Shown: positions 1-8,768 of the stretch, piece after piece | Numbering within the stretch: position 1 is the first letter of the stretch | How the letters are laid out: every line of letters begins with the position of its first letter | Origin: Rhodococcoides fascians A44A | Lineage (GTDB): Bacteria; Actinomycetota; Actinomycetes; Mycobacteriales; Mycobacteriaceae | Direction of reading: 5' to 3' | Length of the DNA stretch: 64,000 nt | NCBI RefSeq assembly: GCF_000760735.1 | Contig: NZ_JMEX01000005.1 | Span: 838,497 to 902,496 of the forward strand | Translations under genes and position numbers: made by a program | The notes under the pieces: model-generated | Database searches by the model: none | The model's input: only the letters and a program-made list of their open reading frames with translations | Told to the model about the DNA's origin: nothing

Positions 1-1827
1 CTCCAACGTGGTGTAACCGTCGACGATCCAGACGATCTTGCCGTCCACGACCGCCGGGTAGGAGTCCGTGTCGGTCGTCAGCCACGGGGCCACCTTCTGG
101 ACGCGGTCCCGAGGATCGCGGTTGAAGATGATCTTGGAGTCGTCACCGATGGCGCCCGAAAAGAGAATGTTGCGCTCGGCATACTTCGCCGCGAAGGCGA
201 GACGGTTGAACCAGTTGCCGACCGAGACGCCGCCCGCACCGGTGTAGGTGTAGTTGGAATCGTCCGTGTCGTATTCACGGTCACCGGCGCCCGTCGCGCC
301 GACGATGGCGTAATCCGGGTCGGCCTGGGCGATCACCTCGCCGTAGTAGATGCGAGGCTGATCGACCGGGATGACCTGATCCTGGCCCTGCGAGGCGATG
401 TCGCTGACGGTGTAGATCGGGTAGCCGCTGTTGCTGGTGGCACCCTCTGCTGTCGGATCCTCGACGGCCGCGTTGACGCGATTGGCCGGCGCGGCGACGA
501 AGCCGTTTCCATGGGTGTAGACCGTGTGGCGGTTGATCCAGTCGGTCTGGTTACCGGTCAGGGACTCCGGCGACAGCTCACGGGCGGCGACGATGTAGTC
601 CTGGAGCTGGCCGTCGATCTCGTAACGGTCGACGTCCAGGGTCGACGGGAAGCCGAAGAAGTTCTTCAGCTGCTGCTGCTGGGTGAACGTGCGAGACAGC
701 ACGTTCGGATCCAGAAGACGAGTGTTGGCGATGGTCGTGATGTCCGCGTCGCTCTCGCGCGGATTCTGCGAGCCTTCTCCCGAGTACGGCTGGTACTCCA
801 CCTGATCGTCACCGATGCCGTACGCGTCACGTGTCGCGGCGATGTTGCGCTCGATGTACGTACGCTCCTTCTCGGCCGCGTTCGGTCGGACCGAGAACTG
901 CTCCATCAGCAGCGGGAAGACCGCGCCGACGAGAATGGAGGACAACACCAGGAGTGCCGTCGCGAGAGCGGGAACACGCAGATCACGGAGGAAGATCGCG
1001 GCGAAAAAGGCTGCAGCACAGATCAACGCGATGGCGAGCAGGATCAGCTTGGCAGGAAGCACCGCGTTGATGTCGGTGAAGCCGGCACCGGTGAAGATGG
1101 GTTCTTTGCGACCGCTGGACAGCAGCGAGTACCGGTCCAGCCAGTACGCGATCGCCTTGAACAACACGAACGATCCGGCGAGCACCGCGAGCTGGATGCG
1201 CGCCGCGCGGGTCAGAGCGCCCTCACGACCCGCCAGCCGGATTCCGCCGAAGACGTACTGCGTGAGCAGGTTTGCGAAGAATGCGATCAGCGTCGCGACG
1301 AACAGCCAGTTCAGGATGAATCGGTAGAACGGCAGATCGAACGAGTAGAAGCCGTAGTCCAAGTTGAACTGTGGGTCGGTGATTCCGAATTCGCCACCGT
1401 TGAGGAACAACTGGACCGTCACCCAGTTGGTCTGCGCGATCAGTCCCGAGATGATGCCGAACGCCAACGGTATTCCGATACCGAACAGGCGCAGACGGCT
1501 CATCACCGTGGTGCGATAGCGGGCGACCGGATCGTTCGGACCGGCGACCGGAACGAACACCGGCCGATTGCGGTACGCGAGCAGCAGCGACGCGAAGACC
1601 ACCGCGCCGACGAACAATCCGACGACCAGGAACAGAACGACGCGCGTCAGCAGCGTGGTCGTGAAGACCTGCCGAAAGCCGACCTCCCCGAACCAAAGCC
1701 AGTTCGTGTAGGTGTCGATGAGGCGAGGGCCGACAAGCAGCAACGCTGCGAGGACCAATGCCAGAACAAGTAGAATCCGTCCGCGCCGCGACAGCGACGG
1801 TAGACCGGTTGGGGCCCTCATGCCCAC
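1..1827 (-). CDS. UPF0182 family integral membrane protein (partial, 3' end outside window)
   Basis: Reading leftward from GTG at 1827 (in-frame ATG at 1821), the protein has a basic N-terminus ([15 protein letters not shown]) followed by seven or so hydrophobic segments in the first ~330 residues and then a large, probably extracytoplasmic domain. It contains the family-typical stretches [37 protein letters not shown] and [18 protein letters not shown]. From memory it matches the actinobacterial UPF0182 proteins (M. tuberculosis Rv3193c, about 990 residues), whose biochemical role is unknown. About 608 residues are present; the reading frame runs off the left edge, so roughly the last third is missing. 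It diverges from the PPA1309-family gene at 2019. The family call is firm; the function is not known. Confidence 0.93.
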   Translation of the reverse strand, partial: MGMRAPTGLPSLSRRGRILLVLALVLAALLLVGPRLIDTYTNWLWFGEVGFRQVFTTTLLTRVVLFLVVGLFVGAVVFASLLLAYRNRPVFVPVAGPNDPVARYRTTVMSRLRLFGIGIPLAFGIISGLIAQTNWVTVQLFLNGGEFGITDPQFNLDYGFYSFDLPFYRFILNWLFVATLIAFFANLLTQYVFGGIRLAGREGALTRAARIQLAVLAGSFVLFKAIAYWLDRYSLLSSGRKEPIFTGAGFTDINAVLPAKLILLAIALICAAAFFAAIFLRDLRVPALATALLVLSSILVGAVFPLLMEQFSVRPNAAEKERTYIERNIAATRDAYGIGDDQVEYQPYSGEGSQNPRESDADITTIANTRLLDPNVLSRTFTQQQQLKNFFGFPSTLDVDRYEIDGQLQDYIVAARELSPESLTGNQTDWINRHTVYTHGNGFVAAPANRVNAAVEDPTAEGATSNSGYPIYTVSDIASQGQDQVIPVDQPRIYYGEVIAQADPDYAIVGATGAGDREYDTDDSNYTYTGAGGVSVGNWFNRLAFAAKYAERNILFSGAIGDDSKIIFNRDPRDRVQKVAPWLTTDTDSYPAVVDGKIVWIVDGYTTLE

Positions 1828-2018
1828 GTGCCACACTCCAACTTCGGGCGATACACCTAGGTATCGCTGATGGGGTTCGACGGCGCACCGAGTGCGTCGC
1901 CTGTCCGATTTGGGAACCACTGTACGGAACGGCGGCACCGGCCGCTGACACCCCTTCGTCCTGCGCGCGCGGACCATGGGTCGGCGACGGCCGAACAGCG
2001 GAATGGGAAGATGGGCGG

Positions 2019-2660
2019 GTGAGCGATTTCAGCGACGACCTGTTCCGTGACGGCGTGGAACCCAACGCCGACAACGATGCCCTCGGTGCCGCTCTCGGGC
2101 GGTGCGCGCGCGAGGTCGCCGACTTCGTGGACGGTGAAGGCTGGGGTCAGGTCCCCCAGCTGTTCGCGCTGGTTCCCACCGAACTTCTGGCGGCCGCCGA
2201 ACCCGGACTGCTCGACGACCTCGCCGACGGTGCGTTGCTCACCCCGATCCAGCAGCACTCGCTACCCGAGGACATCACCGGCGGATCGCCCGCGCTCGAC
2301 GAATTCCTGGCCACCACGACGTGGCCGGACGGTGTCGTCGGGTGCGCACTGGTGCAGGAGATCGTCGTCCTGCCTCCCACCGCGGAATCGGCACTCGACG
2401 ACGCACTGGTCCCACTCCTCGCCGACCGAGACGCGGCCGACGACGCCGCCCGCGCCGCCGCCCATGCGCATCCCGACCGCAAGGACGGCAGGCTCATCGC
2501 AGCCGTGCTCAAGGACGGTCCGTCCCTGACCCTTCTGCAGTTGCAGCCCGACGAGGACGCGGATCCGTTCGCCCCGGTGGAGCTCCTGCTCTACGAGGGC
2601 CTTGCACCCGGCATCGTCGCCGCCCTGCACGCGACATTCGACCTCGTCGAGGACGACTGA
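2019..2660 (+). CDS. PPA1309-family conserved protein
   Basis: An acidic, alanine-rich soluble protein of 213 residues starting [15 protein letters not shown]. The GTG at 2019 is chosen because a GGAAG stretch lies just upstream and because the open frame before it is low in family-like sequence. The middle ([35 protein letters not shown]) and the C-terminus ([32 protein letters not shown]) match my memory of the PPA1309 family, which is restricted to actinobacteria and sits beside UPF0182 and the PDZ/S16 protease gene. No catalytic motif, signal peptide or membrane segment is visible. Function is unknown; the conserved neighbourhood suggests a core housekeeping role. Confidence 0.85.
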   Translation: MSDFSDDLFRDGVEPNADNDALGAALGRCAREVADFVDGEGWGQVPQLFALVPTELLAAAEPGLLDDLADGALLTPIQQHSLPEDITGGSPALDEFLATTTWPDGVVGCALVQEIVVLPPTAESALDDALVPLLADRDAADDAARAAAHAHPDRKDGRLIAAVLKDGPSLTLLQLQPDEDADPFAPVELLLYEGLAPGIVAALHATFDLVEDD

Positions 2661-2670
2661 CCTCGGTTCG

Positions 2671-3693
2671 TCAGCAGCTGGGCGCGTCTTCCCCACGGCC
2701 GAGGGCATCGAGCGAGTCGATGGCTCCGTCGAGCGAGTCGACCTTGACCAGACGAAGTCCGGCAGGAACGTTCTGCGACGCCTCGTCGCAGTTCTGCGAC
2801 GGCACCAGAAACGTCGTCGCCCCGGCCTCACGCGCAGCGATCAGCTTGTACGGAATGCCGCCGATCGGCCCGACTGCTCCGGCCGAATCGATGGTGCCGG
2901 TCCCGGCGACGAAATCGCCGTTGCTCAGCTCGCCGGGACTCAACTTGTCGACGACGGCCAGGCTGAACATCAGACCGGCCGAGGGCCCGCCGACGTCGGC
3001 CAGGTTGAACGTGACCGTGAACGGAACGTCGGGCTCCTCGGCAGGTGTGACCCCGAGGTAGCCGGACTCCGCATCGTCGGGACGGGAACCGAGCACCACC
3101 GACTCGGTCCGGGTGGCACCGTCCTTCTCCACGACGATGTCGACGGACTCCCCCGGTGAGCGAGCACTGACCGACTCACGCACAGCGCTGACCGAAGCGA
3201 CGGGCTCCCCCGCCACCGACACGAGCCGCTCACCTTCGTTCAACAGGCCTGCGGCCGGACCGTCGGGCGCCACCGAACCGACGACGAGAACAACGGGCAG
3301 TCCCAGATGGTGCAGCGCCGCGAGCTGAGCACTGTTCTCGGACTGTTCGAAATCGGCCTGATTGCCTTCCTGGACCTCTTCTTTCGTCTTGTTCGGCGGA
3401 TACACCTCCTCGCGCGGGACGAGCCCTTGCCGTCCACTCGCCCAGTAACCGAGCGCTTCGAAGATGTTCAGCTGATCACGCACCGCCACCGTCGTCATGT
3501 TCAGATGCCCGGTGGTGGGATCGACATCCGTCCCGTCGATCTGCACGACAGGAACCCCGTCCGCATCACCAAGGGTGTTGTACGTCGGTCCCGGTCCGAG
3601 CGCAGCGAACGGAACCGTCACGACGGTACCGACCACACCGAGCACGACAACCGGTACGAGGGCGGCGACAAGAGTGGCAATCCGACGATTCAC
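2671..3693 (-). CDS. YlbL-type PDZ and Lon-like (S16) serine protease, membrane-anchored
   Basis: A 340-residue protein with one N-terminal membrane segment (about residues 7-31), a PDZ domain (about 125-200, with LGLPVVLVVGSVAPDGPAAGLL) and a C-terminal Lon-type proteolytic domain. The S16 dyad is visible: Ser238 in GGPSAGLMFSLAVVD and Lys283 in GGIPYKLIAAREAGA. This is the arrangement of Bacillus YlbL and of M. tuberculosis Rv3194c. The protease domain would lie outside the membrane because it follows a signal-anchor. The gene converges on the PPA1309-family gene, leaving 10 bp between the stops. Substrates are unknown; a role in envelope protein quality control is an inference. Confidence 0.93.
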   Translation of the reverse strand: MNRRIATLVAALVPVVVLGVVGTVVTVPFAALGPGPTYNTLGDADGVPVVQIDGTDVDPTTGHLNMTTVAVRDQLNIFEALGYWASGRQGLVPREEVYPPNKTKEEVQEGNQADFEQSENSAQLAALHHLGLPVVLVVGSVAPDGPAAGLLNEGERLVSVAGEPVASVSAVRESVSARSPGESVDIVVEKDGATRTESVVLGSRPDDAESGYLGVTPAEEPDVPFTVTFNLADVGGPSAGLMFSLAVVDKLSPGELSNGDFVAGTGTIDSAGAVGPIGGIPYKLIAAREAGATTFLVPSQNCDEASQNVPAGLRLVKVDSLDGAIDSLDALGRGEDAPSC

Positions 3694-3754
3694 CCGACAA
3701 ACATAGATCCGCCGACTGTGACGACGATGTGAGACCCCCGTCAGAACCCACCAC

Positions 3755-3847
3755 GTTCATTCCGCAGGCTCCACTCACAGCCTCCCCGTTCATTCCGCAG
3801 GCTCCACTCACAGCCTCCTGGTTCATTCCGCAGGCTCCACTCAAAGC
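3755..3847. repeat. Three-copy 33-bp tandem repeat (intergenic array)
   Basis: Three units begin at 3755, 3788 and 3821, exactly 33 bp apart. Units 1 and 2 are identical over 31 nt, and unit 3 decays at its end (CACAGC becomes CAAAGC). The core TCATTCCGCAGGCTCCACTC is unchanged in all three. The array lies between the divergent PDZ-protease and metalloprotease genes. The same 20-nt core recurs exactly inside rhlE at 42435-42454, and a divergent 33-bp tandem is found inside adnB at 16180-16245. Confidence 0.95.
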
Positions 3848-3908
3848 GTTCGCCGTAAGCGTGATCACCAGCGGTGCTGTTCGCGCCCTCGCCTTGTACC
3901 GTTGACTT

Positions 3909-5351
3909 ATGAGCAATTTCGGTTTTCAGGGCTCCGACGAGGATCCGGACAAGAAGAAGGATCAGAGCGGTGGCGAGGGCTCCGGCGGTAATCCCGGCGG
4001 TTTCGGCTTCGGCACCGAGGGTTTCGATCCTGCGGCCCTGGGGCAGATGCTCACCCAGTTCGGGCAGATGTTGAGCGGCATGGGTGCGCCCGGTGCCGGT
4101 GGCTCCGCTGCGGGCCCGGTCAACTACGACCTGGCCAAGCAGTTGGCACGCCAGCAGATCGGGGACTTCACTCCCGTCGGCAAGGGCAAGGCCGACGCGG
4201 TCTCCGAGGCCGCTCATCTCGCGGAACTGTGGCTCGACGGCGCGACGACTCTTCCCGCTGGTGCGTCCAAGACGTCGGCGTGGACTCCGGTCGACTGGTT
4301 GGAGAACACGATCGACACCTGGAAGAGGCTGTGCGATCCGGTGGCCGAGCAGATTTCCGGAATGTGGACTGCCGGTCTGCCTGCCGAAGCGCAGCAGATG
4401 GCGGGACCGATGATGGGGATGCTCACGCAGATGGGCGGCATGGCGTTCGGTTCCCAGCTCGGCCAGGCGTTGGGGCAGCTGTCCAAGGAGGTTCTGACGT
4501 CGACCGACATCGGCATTCCCCTCGGACCGAACGGAGGGTCCGCGCTTCTCCCCGAGTCCATCACGGCGTTCACCGAAGGGTTGGAACAACCCGAACGTGA
4601 AGTTCTGGTGTTCCTCGCAGCCCGCGAAGCTGCGCACCAGCGCCTGTACAGCCACGTTCCGTGGCTTCGTCAGCGCGTGCTGGCGACGGTCGAGGAGTAC
4701 GCACGCGGTATCCGGATGGACTTCTCGGCCATCGAGGAAGCCGCGTCGGGCCTCGACCCGGCGTCGCTGACCGATCCGTCGAAGATCGAGGAGATTCTGC
4801 AGCAGGGCGCGTTCGAGCCGCAGACGACTCCCGAACAGAAGCAGGCGCTCGAACGACTCGAGACTCTGCTCGCCCTCGTCGAAGGCTGGGTGGAGACGGT
4901 CGTCTCCGAAGCCCTCGGGGACAGGCTGCCCGGCGCCGTGGCGCTCGCGGAAACCATTCGTCGCCGACGTGCATCCGGTGGACCGGCCGAGCAGACGTTC
5001 GCGACGCTCGTGGGCCTCGAACTTCGTCCGCGCAAGGTTCGCGAAGCAGGCGATCTGTGGCGTCGACTCACCACCGCCGCAGGGATCGAGGGACGCGACG
5101 GCGTCTGGGCCCACCCGGACCTCCTGCCGGTGTCGTCCGATCTTGACGACCCGGCCGGGTTCGTCGACGGCGTCATCGGCGGAGGGTCCAGCTCCTTCGA
5201 CGACCCCATCGCTCAGCTCGAGGCCATGGAGGCTCAGGAACGAGCAGCCAAGAACAAGTCGGACGAGACGGACACGGACGACGGGGACAAGAAGGACGGG
5301 GACAAGAAGGACGGGGACAAGAAGGACGGGGACGCCGGCAGCACCGGCTGA
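3909..5351 (+). CDS. Zincin-like protein (zinc-dependent metalloprotease / F420-associated hydrolase family, DUF2342)
   Basis: A 480-residue protein that opens with a Gly/Asp/Lys-rich segment (1-40). The family core follows, including PVNYDLAKQLARQQIGDFTPV (from about 70) and the zincin-like motif EAAHQRLYSHVPWL, where His243 and His249 are the likely metal ligands. The family (M. tuberculosis Rv3195, Pfam zincin_2) has no proven substrate. The start ATG at 3909 has no clear ribosome binding site, so a leaderless transcript is possible. The last 40 residues are a charged tail coded by a 15-bp tandem repeat (DGDKKDGDKKDGD), a local expansion outside the family core. It is followed in the same direction by the TOMM leader-binding and ABC1 kinase genes. 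Confidence 0.9.
   Translation: MSNFGFQGSDEDPDKKKDQSGGEGSGGNPGGFGFGTEGFDPAALGQMLTQFGQMLSGMGAPGAGGSAAGPVNYDLAKQLARQQIGDFTPVGKGKADAVSEAAHLAELWLDGATTLPAGASKTSAWTPVDWLENTIDTWKRLCDPVAEQISGMWTAGLPAEAQQMAGPMMGMLTQMGGMAFGSQLGQALGQLSKEVLTSTDIGIPLGPNGGSALLPESITAFTEGLEQPEREVLVFLAAREAAHQRLYSHVPWLRQRVLATVEEYARGIRMDFSAIEEAASGLDPASLTDPSKIEEILQQGAFEPQTTPEQKQALERLETLLALVEGWVETVVSEALGDRLPGAVALAETIRRRRASGGPAEQTFATLVGLELRPRKVREAGDLWRRLTTAAGIEGRDGVWAHPDLLPVSSDLDDPAGFVDGVIGGGSSSFDDPIAQLEAMEAQERAAKNKSDETDTDDGDKKDGDKKDGDKKDGDAGSTG
5276..5333. repeat. 15-bp tandem repeat in the metalloprotease tail
   Basis: The unit GACGGGGACAAGAAG is present about three and a half times in phase with the reading frame and codes for repeated Asp-Gly-Asp-Lys-Lys. 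It lies at the 3' end of the zincin-like gene and looks like slippage expansion of a disordered tail. Confidence 0.9.
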
Positions 5352-5500
5352 TCCCGAATTCACGGTCGACGAGGGGTGTGCCGAAATTTTCGGCGCATCC
5401 CTCGTTTTGTCTCGATCGCGCTGGTGAGGCGTCCGACGGCCTGTGGATAACCCGTCCTCGACGCCGTCGCCGGGAATGCGTCGTGTGCGACTCTGCGTCC

Positions 5501-6382
5501 ATGTCCGCCCAGGAATCACCCCATCCTGCCCAGCCGGTCCCGATGCTGCGGCGGCCCAGGCTCGACGTACCGGTGTTCTCGCAACGAGACGGCACGATCC
5601 GACTCGGGTGGAATCCGGATCGGTCGTTCGTCGTCACGCCTCCGCCGGGTGTCGAGTACGACGTCCTCGTCGATCTATTGCGTCGGCTCGACGGAGTTCA
5701 TTCGAGAGCCCACACGATCTGGTACGCGGGCACCGTCGGGATGTCCGCCAATGCGATGTCCACACTGCTGGCCGAGCTCGTCGAGGCAGAACTGTTGGTC
5801 GAAGGGCGTTCGCGGCCTCACGTTCCCGAGGGAACGACGCAGACCGTGGTGCACGTCGTCGGACGCGGGCCGCTGGCCGACGCTGTCGTCGCGGTCCTCC
5901 CGACGTCGTCCTCGATCACGGTCCGGCGTTCCTCGTCGGGGGCGGGCAAAGTCGCGGGCTCCGCCATCACGGCCGGCGATGTCGCGGTTCTCACGGACGA
6001 CCTGGCCCCTGATCCACATCTCGTGACCGAGCTGGTTCGCGCCAGAACACCGCACGTGCAGGTTCGGTTGCGCGACGGCACGGGCGTGGTCGGTCCGTTC
6101 GTCATTCCGGGGACGACGAGTTGTCTCCGGTGCGCCGACCTGACCAGAGGCGGCCTCGACCCACAGTGGCCGCACATCTCCGCGCAGCTCCTCGGCAGCG
6201 TCGGGCATGCGGACAAACCCACCGTCCTGGCAGCCGCGGCGGTCGTTCTCGGACAGATACACCAGTTCGTCCGCGACCGTCGACCGTCGTTGATCGACAC
6301 GACCGTCGAGATCGACCTCGGCTCGCACGTCATCGAACGGCGTCGGTGGACTCGTCATCCGCACTGCGATTGTGCCGTGTGA
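5501..6382 (+). CDS. TOMM precursor leader peptide-binding protein (ThiF/E1-like, cyclodehydratase-type)
   Basis: A 293-residue protein with an N-terminal winged-helix-like region (residues 20-105, PRLDVPVFSQRDGTIRLGW) and a degenerate E1/ThiF-like domain. Two cysteine pairs, C208LRC211 and the terminal HPHCDC (C289, C291), would bind structural zinc. This is the layout of the leader-binding partner of YcaO cyclodehydratases and of Rv3196. No YcaO gene, dehydrogenase or precursor peptide is visible here, so a RiPP role for this copy is not demonstrated. The ATG at 5501 is chosen; an in-frame GTG lies at 5483. It sits between the zincin-like protein and the ABC1 kinase, an arrangement conserved in mycobacteria. 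Confidence 0.85.
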   Translation: MSAQESPHPAQPVPMLRRPRLDVPVFSQRDGTIRLGWNPDRSFVVTPPPGVEYDVLVDLLRRLDGVHSRAHTIWYAGTVGMSANAMSTLLAELVEAELLVEGRSRPHVPEGTTQTVVHVVGRGPLADAVVAVLPTSSSITVRRSSSGAGKVAGSAITAGDVAVLTDDLAPDPHLVTELVRARTPHVQVRLRDGTGVVGPFVIPGTTSCLRCADLTRGGLDPQWPHISAQLLGSVGHADKPTVLAAAAVVLGQIHQFVRDRRPSLIDTTVEIDLGSHVIERRRWTRHPHCDCAV

Positions 6383-6454
6383 CGAACGACGCGAACACAG
6401 GCGCTGTGGCCTGCAGTCTCGGCAGAATGTCGTCCCGTCCGACATGATGGAGGC

Positions 6455-7771
6455 GTGCCAGACATTCCACGCCGGGGTTCGGCCCGGACAGCCAAACTCG
6501 CGCGCATCCCGATCGGTATCGCCGGTCGGGCTGCAGTCGGTTTCGGAAAGAAGTTGGCCGGGGGGAACCGCCAGGAGATCGACTCCGATCTTGCCGCCAA
6601 AGCTGCCGAGCAGTTGTTCTCGGTACTGGGCGAGCTCAAGGGCGGTGCAATGAAATTCGGGCAAGCGTTGTCCGTGATGGAAGCCGCCGTGCCGGAGGAG
6701 TTCGCCGAACCGTACCGCGAGGCTCTCACCAAGCTGCAGGCAGACGCTCCGCCGCTTCCCGCCGCGAAGGTGCACCGGGTACTGGACAGGCAGCTGGGCA
6801 CCGCCTGGCGGTCACGGTTCGCTTCGTTCGACGACACCCCGATCGCGTCGGCGAGCATCGGGCAGGTGCACCGTGCAGTATGGTCCGACGGCCGAGACGT
6901 CGCTGTGAAGGTGCAGTATCCGGGTGCAGACGACGCGCTCCGTGCCGACCTGAAGACGATGTCGCGGTTTGCCAACACCTTCAGTGCGATCTTCACCGGG
7001 GCCGACGTCAAACCAGTCCTCGACGAGTTGATCGCCCGTACGGAGGACGAACTGGACTATCGGATCGAGGCGGCGAGCCAACGTGTGTTCGCGTCGACGT
7101 TCGACGGTGACAGCCGGTTCGCTGTGCCCCGCGTGGTGGCGAGTGCACCCAAGGTGCTGGTCACCGAATGGATGAGCGGTACTTCGTTGTCGTCGATCAT
7201 CGCCGACGGTTCCGTGGAGCAGCGCAATGCCGCGGGTGAGCTTCTGGTGCTTTTCGCGTTCGCTGCGCCCGCACTCGCGGGCCTGCTGCACGCCGATCCG
7301 CACCCCGGCAACTTCATGATGCTGCCCGACGGGCGTCTCGGTGTGATCGACTTCGGGGCCACCGCACCGATGCCCGACGGCCTCCCGCCGGTGTTGGGCC
7401 GGATGGTCAGGCTGGCGCGGGAAGAAAAGTTCGACGAACTGGTCGAACTGTGTACGGCCAGTGGTTTCGTGATTCCAGGTAGAACGGTGACGGCGAGGGA
7501 GATTGCCGATTACCTACGTCCGTTCACCGATCCGATCAGGACCGACTCTTTTCACTTCACCAGGTCGTGGCTGCAGAAAGCTGCTGGTACGGCAACGGAA
7601 TTCGACAGTGCGCAGTTCAAGACCGCGCGGGCGCTCAACATGCCTGCCGAGCAGGTCATGATCTTCAGGGTGCTGGGCGGACTCGTGGGCATCTGCGCGC
7701 AATTGGATGCCTACGCGCCGTACATGGCCATCCTGACGGAGTGGATGCCTGGGTTCTCGGACGAGACCTGA
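6455..7771 (+). CDS. ABC1/UbiB-family atypical protein kinase
   Basis: A 438-residue protein with the ABC1-family hallmarks: the KxGQ motif K67FGQ70 after a basic N-terminus, SIGQVHRAVWSDGRDVAVKVQYPG (Ala-rich nucleotide-binding region), the catalytic loop HADPHPGNFM and the metal-binding VIDFGAT. ABC1 proteins have ATPase or kinase activity linked to lipid-soluble quinone metabolism in other organisms; the target here is unknown. The GTG at 6455 is preceded by GGAGG with only one base between, so the exact start is slightly uncertain. The gene corresponds to Rv3197, which also lies next to whiB7. Its last codons form one arm of a perfect terminator hairpin shared with the convergent whiB7. 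Confidence 0.93.
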   Translation: MPDIPRRGSARTAKLARIPIGIAGRAAVGFGKKLAGGNRQEIDSDLAAKAAEQLFSVLGELKGGAMKFGQALSVMEAAVPEEFAEPYREALTKLQADAPPLPAAKVHRVLDRQLGTAWRSRFASFDDTPIASASIGQVHRAVWSDGRDVAVKVQYPGADDALRADLKTMSRFANTFSAIFTGADVKPVLDELIARTEDELDYRIEAASQRVFASTFDGDSRFAVPRVVASAPKVLVTEWMSGTSLSSIIADGSVEQRNAAGELLVLFAFAAPALAGLLHADPHPGNFMMLPDGRLGVIDFGATAPMPDGLPPVLGRMVRLAREEKFDELVELCTASGFVIPGRTVTAREIADYLRPFTDPIRTDSFHFTRSWLQKAAGTATEFDSAQFKTARALNMPAEQVMIFRVLGGLVGICAQLDAYAPYMAILTEWMPGFSDET

Positions 7772-7789
7772 TCGGTCTCGTCCGAGAAC
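7753..7789. terminator. Perfect 16-bp hairpin between convergent ABC1 kinase and whiB7
   Basis: The arm GTTCTCGGACGAGACC (7753-7768) is followed by a 5-nt loop and its exact reverse complement (7774-7789). The left arm codes for the last residues of the ABC1 kinase (GFSDET) and the stop codon overlaps the loop. No long T-run follows on either side, so it may act as a bidirectional, U-tract-poor terminator or as an mRNA 3'-end stabiliser. Confidence 0.75.
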
Positions 7790-7846
7790 GGGGCGGATAC
7801 GCCCGTGGTGTGCAATGGATACGGCGAACACCGGATCGCATCCAGG

Positions 7847-8230
7847 TCACGCGACCTGCTGCTTCCGCGGCCGTCCACGCGGGCGCTTGCGGGCGATGAC
7901 GACTCCCTGATCGAGAATCTCACCTCCCCATACTCCCCATGGCTCGGCACGGTCGAGTGCGGCACTCAAACACGTGCGCCGAATGGGACATTCGGCGCAC
8001 AGCGCCTTTGCTCGCTCCAATTCTCCCGGTGTCTCGGCGAACCAGAGATCCGGATCGGCCACACGGCACGGCACTTCGTCGCCGAGGGTGCCGGCATTCT
8101 GGGTGTCCAACGAGGAGGTCTCGCTGGCCGGGGTCGCCTGGTCGCCGAGGTGCGTGGCCGAGTATCGCTCGGTTGCAGCATGTTCGGATCGTTCGTATCG
8201 GCATGTCGTCCGGATCGTGGCGGTTGACAC
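7847..8230 (-). CDS. whiB7: WhiB7-family redox-sensing antibiotic-resistance regulator
   Basis: A 127-residue Wbl protein. The four iron-sulfur ligands are Cys55, Cys78, Cys81 and Cys87 (C-x22-C-x2-C-x5-C), followed by the GVWGG turn (99-103) and a C-terminal AT-hook RGRPR (118-122), which is the WhiB7 hallmark. WhiB7 binds the principal sigma factor and AT-rich DNA just upstream of -35 to switch on ribosome-protection and efflux genes. The GTG at 8230 is chosen because AGGAG lies 7 nt upstream; the longer open frame runs back through the leader hairpin. Expression is probably controlled by the upstream promoter, upstream ORF and attenuator at 8332-8808. It lies between the ABC1 kinase and uvrD2, as in mycobacteria. 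Confidence 0.95.
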   Translation of the reverse strand: MSTATIRTTCRYERSEHAATERYSATHLGDQATPASETSSLDTQNAGTLGDEVPCRVADPDLWFAETPGELERAKALCAECPIRRTCLSAALDRAEPWGVWGGEILDQGVVIARKRPRGRPRKQQVA

Positions 8231-8331
8231 GTCGGTCTCCTCTACTTTTCGTGCGGCGTGTTTACGGTTGTTCGGTATCTGAGCGAACCGGTCGGGCCGA
8301 GAAGTTCGAATTCGAGGGGACTCATCGAACG

Positions 8332-8368
8332 AAAAAGGCCACGGTCCGCGTATGCGGGTCCGTGGCCT
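8332..8368 (-). terminator. Intrinsic terminator (attenuator) in the whiB7 leader
   Basis: On the minus strand AGGCCACGG pairs with CCGTGGCCT, extended by an inner CCGC/GCGG stem with a 4-nt loop, and is followed directly by TTTTTC. The hairpin lies about 20 nt after the stop of the upstream ORF and about 100 nt before the whiB7 GTG. A terminator here can only make sense as a conditional stop of whiB7 transcription. Confidence 0.88.
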
Positions 8369-8387
8369 GTAAGGCAAGTCGAAAGCT

Positions 8388-8693
8388 CTACCGAGATTTC
8401 TCTCGATACCGACTTTCGACCACGGACACCACTGCCGTACGGCGACGGCGGGCTGCGGGGGACGCCTTGGCGGCGAACCACTGGGCGGCAGAAGCTTCGG
8501 CCGCTGCAGCGGCTGGAACGACTGCTGCTGGTGCGCAGGCTGCGTCGGCCGCGAGCTGATGCGCTCCGGCGACGCGCACTGCCGCGCCCGTCGACGCGGA
8601 AGAGAAGTGAGCGGAGTTACCGAGGACGTGCATCAGCCGTGCGTCGGTCGCGGGTGCGACAGCGCTCGTGACGATCGAATTGAAAATCTTCAT
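8388..8693 (-). CDS. Upstream ORF of the whiB7 leader (candidate ribosome-sensing leader peptide)
   Basis: Starts at ATG 8693 with a strong AGGAGG (8702-8707) 8 nt upstream, and encodes a 101-residue Ala-rich peptide (MKIFNSIVTSAVAPATDARL) ending in a basic segment. It lies entirely within the whiB7 leader and stops 20 nt before the attenuator hairpin, so ribosome progress on it could decide whether the hairpin forms. whiB7 leaders with upstream ORFs and terminators are established in mycobacteria, where they sense translation inhibition. This one is unusually long. I see no homology to a known domain and no sign of independent function, so it is called from its ribosome binding site and position. 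Confidence 0.65.
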   Translation of the reverse strand: MKIFNSIVTSAVAPATDARLMHVLGNSAHFSSASTGAAVRVAGAHQLAADAACAPAAVVPAAAAAEASAAQWFAAKASPAARRRRTAVVSVVESRYREKSR

Positions 8694-8768
8694 GTTCTCC
8701 ACCTCCTACTTCCGAATCGATATGCGGACAATGTCTGTGGCACGCGGTCTCCCGCGAGCGGTGAAAAC

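Noticed and set aside
511..1773. 420-codon plus-strand frame opposite the UPF0182 gene
   Set aside because: Highly charged Arg/Asp/Gln composition with no motif; shadow of the membrane protein gene.
3755..3847. CRISPR array
   Set aside because: Units are contiguous with a 33-bp period and no variable spacers; no cas genes are present.
3741..5519. 592-codon minus-strand frame ending in 11-residue repeats (EWSLRNERGGC)
   Set aside because: It is antisense to the zincin-like gene. The protein repeat simply reflects the 33-bp DNA repeat, and there is no ribosome binding site at a sensible start.
8332..8368. tRNA-like or small RNA gene
   Set aside because: It is a simple stem-loop with a T-run in the whiB7 leader; no cloverleaf or CCA end.
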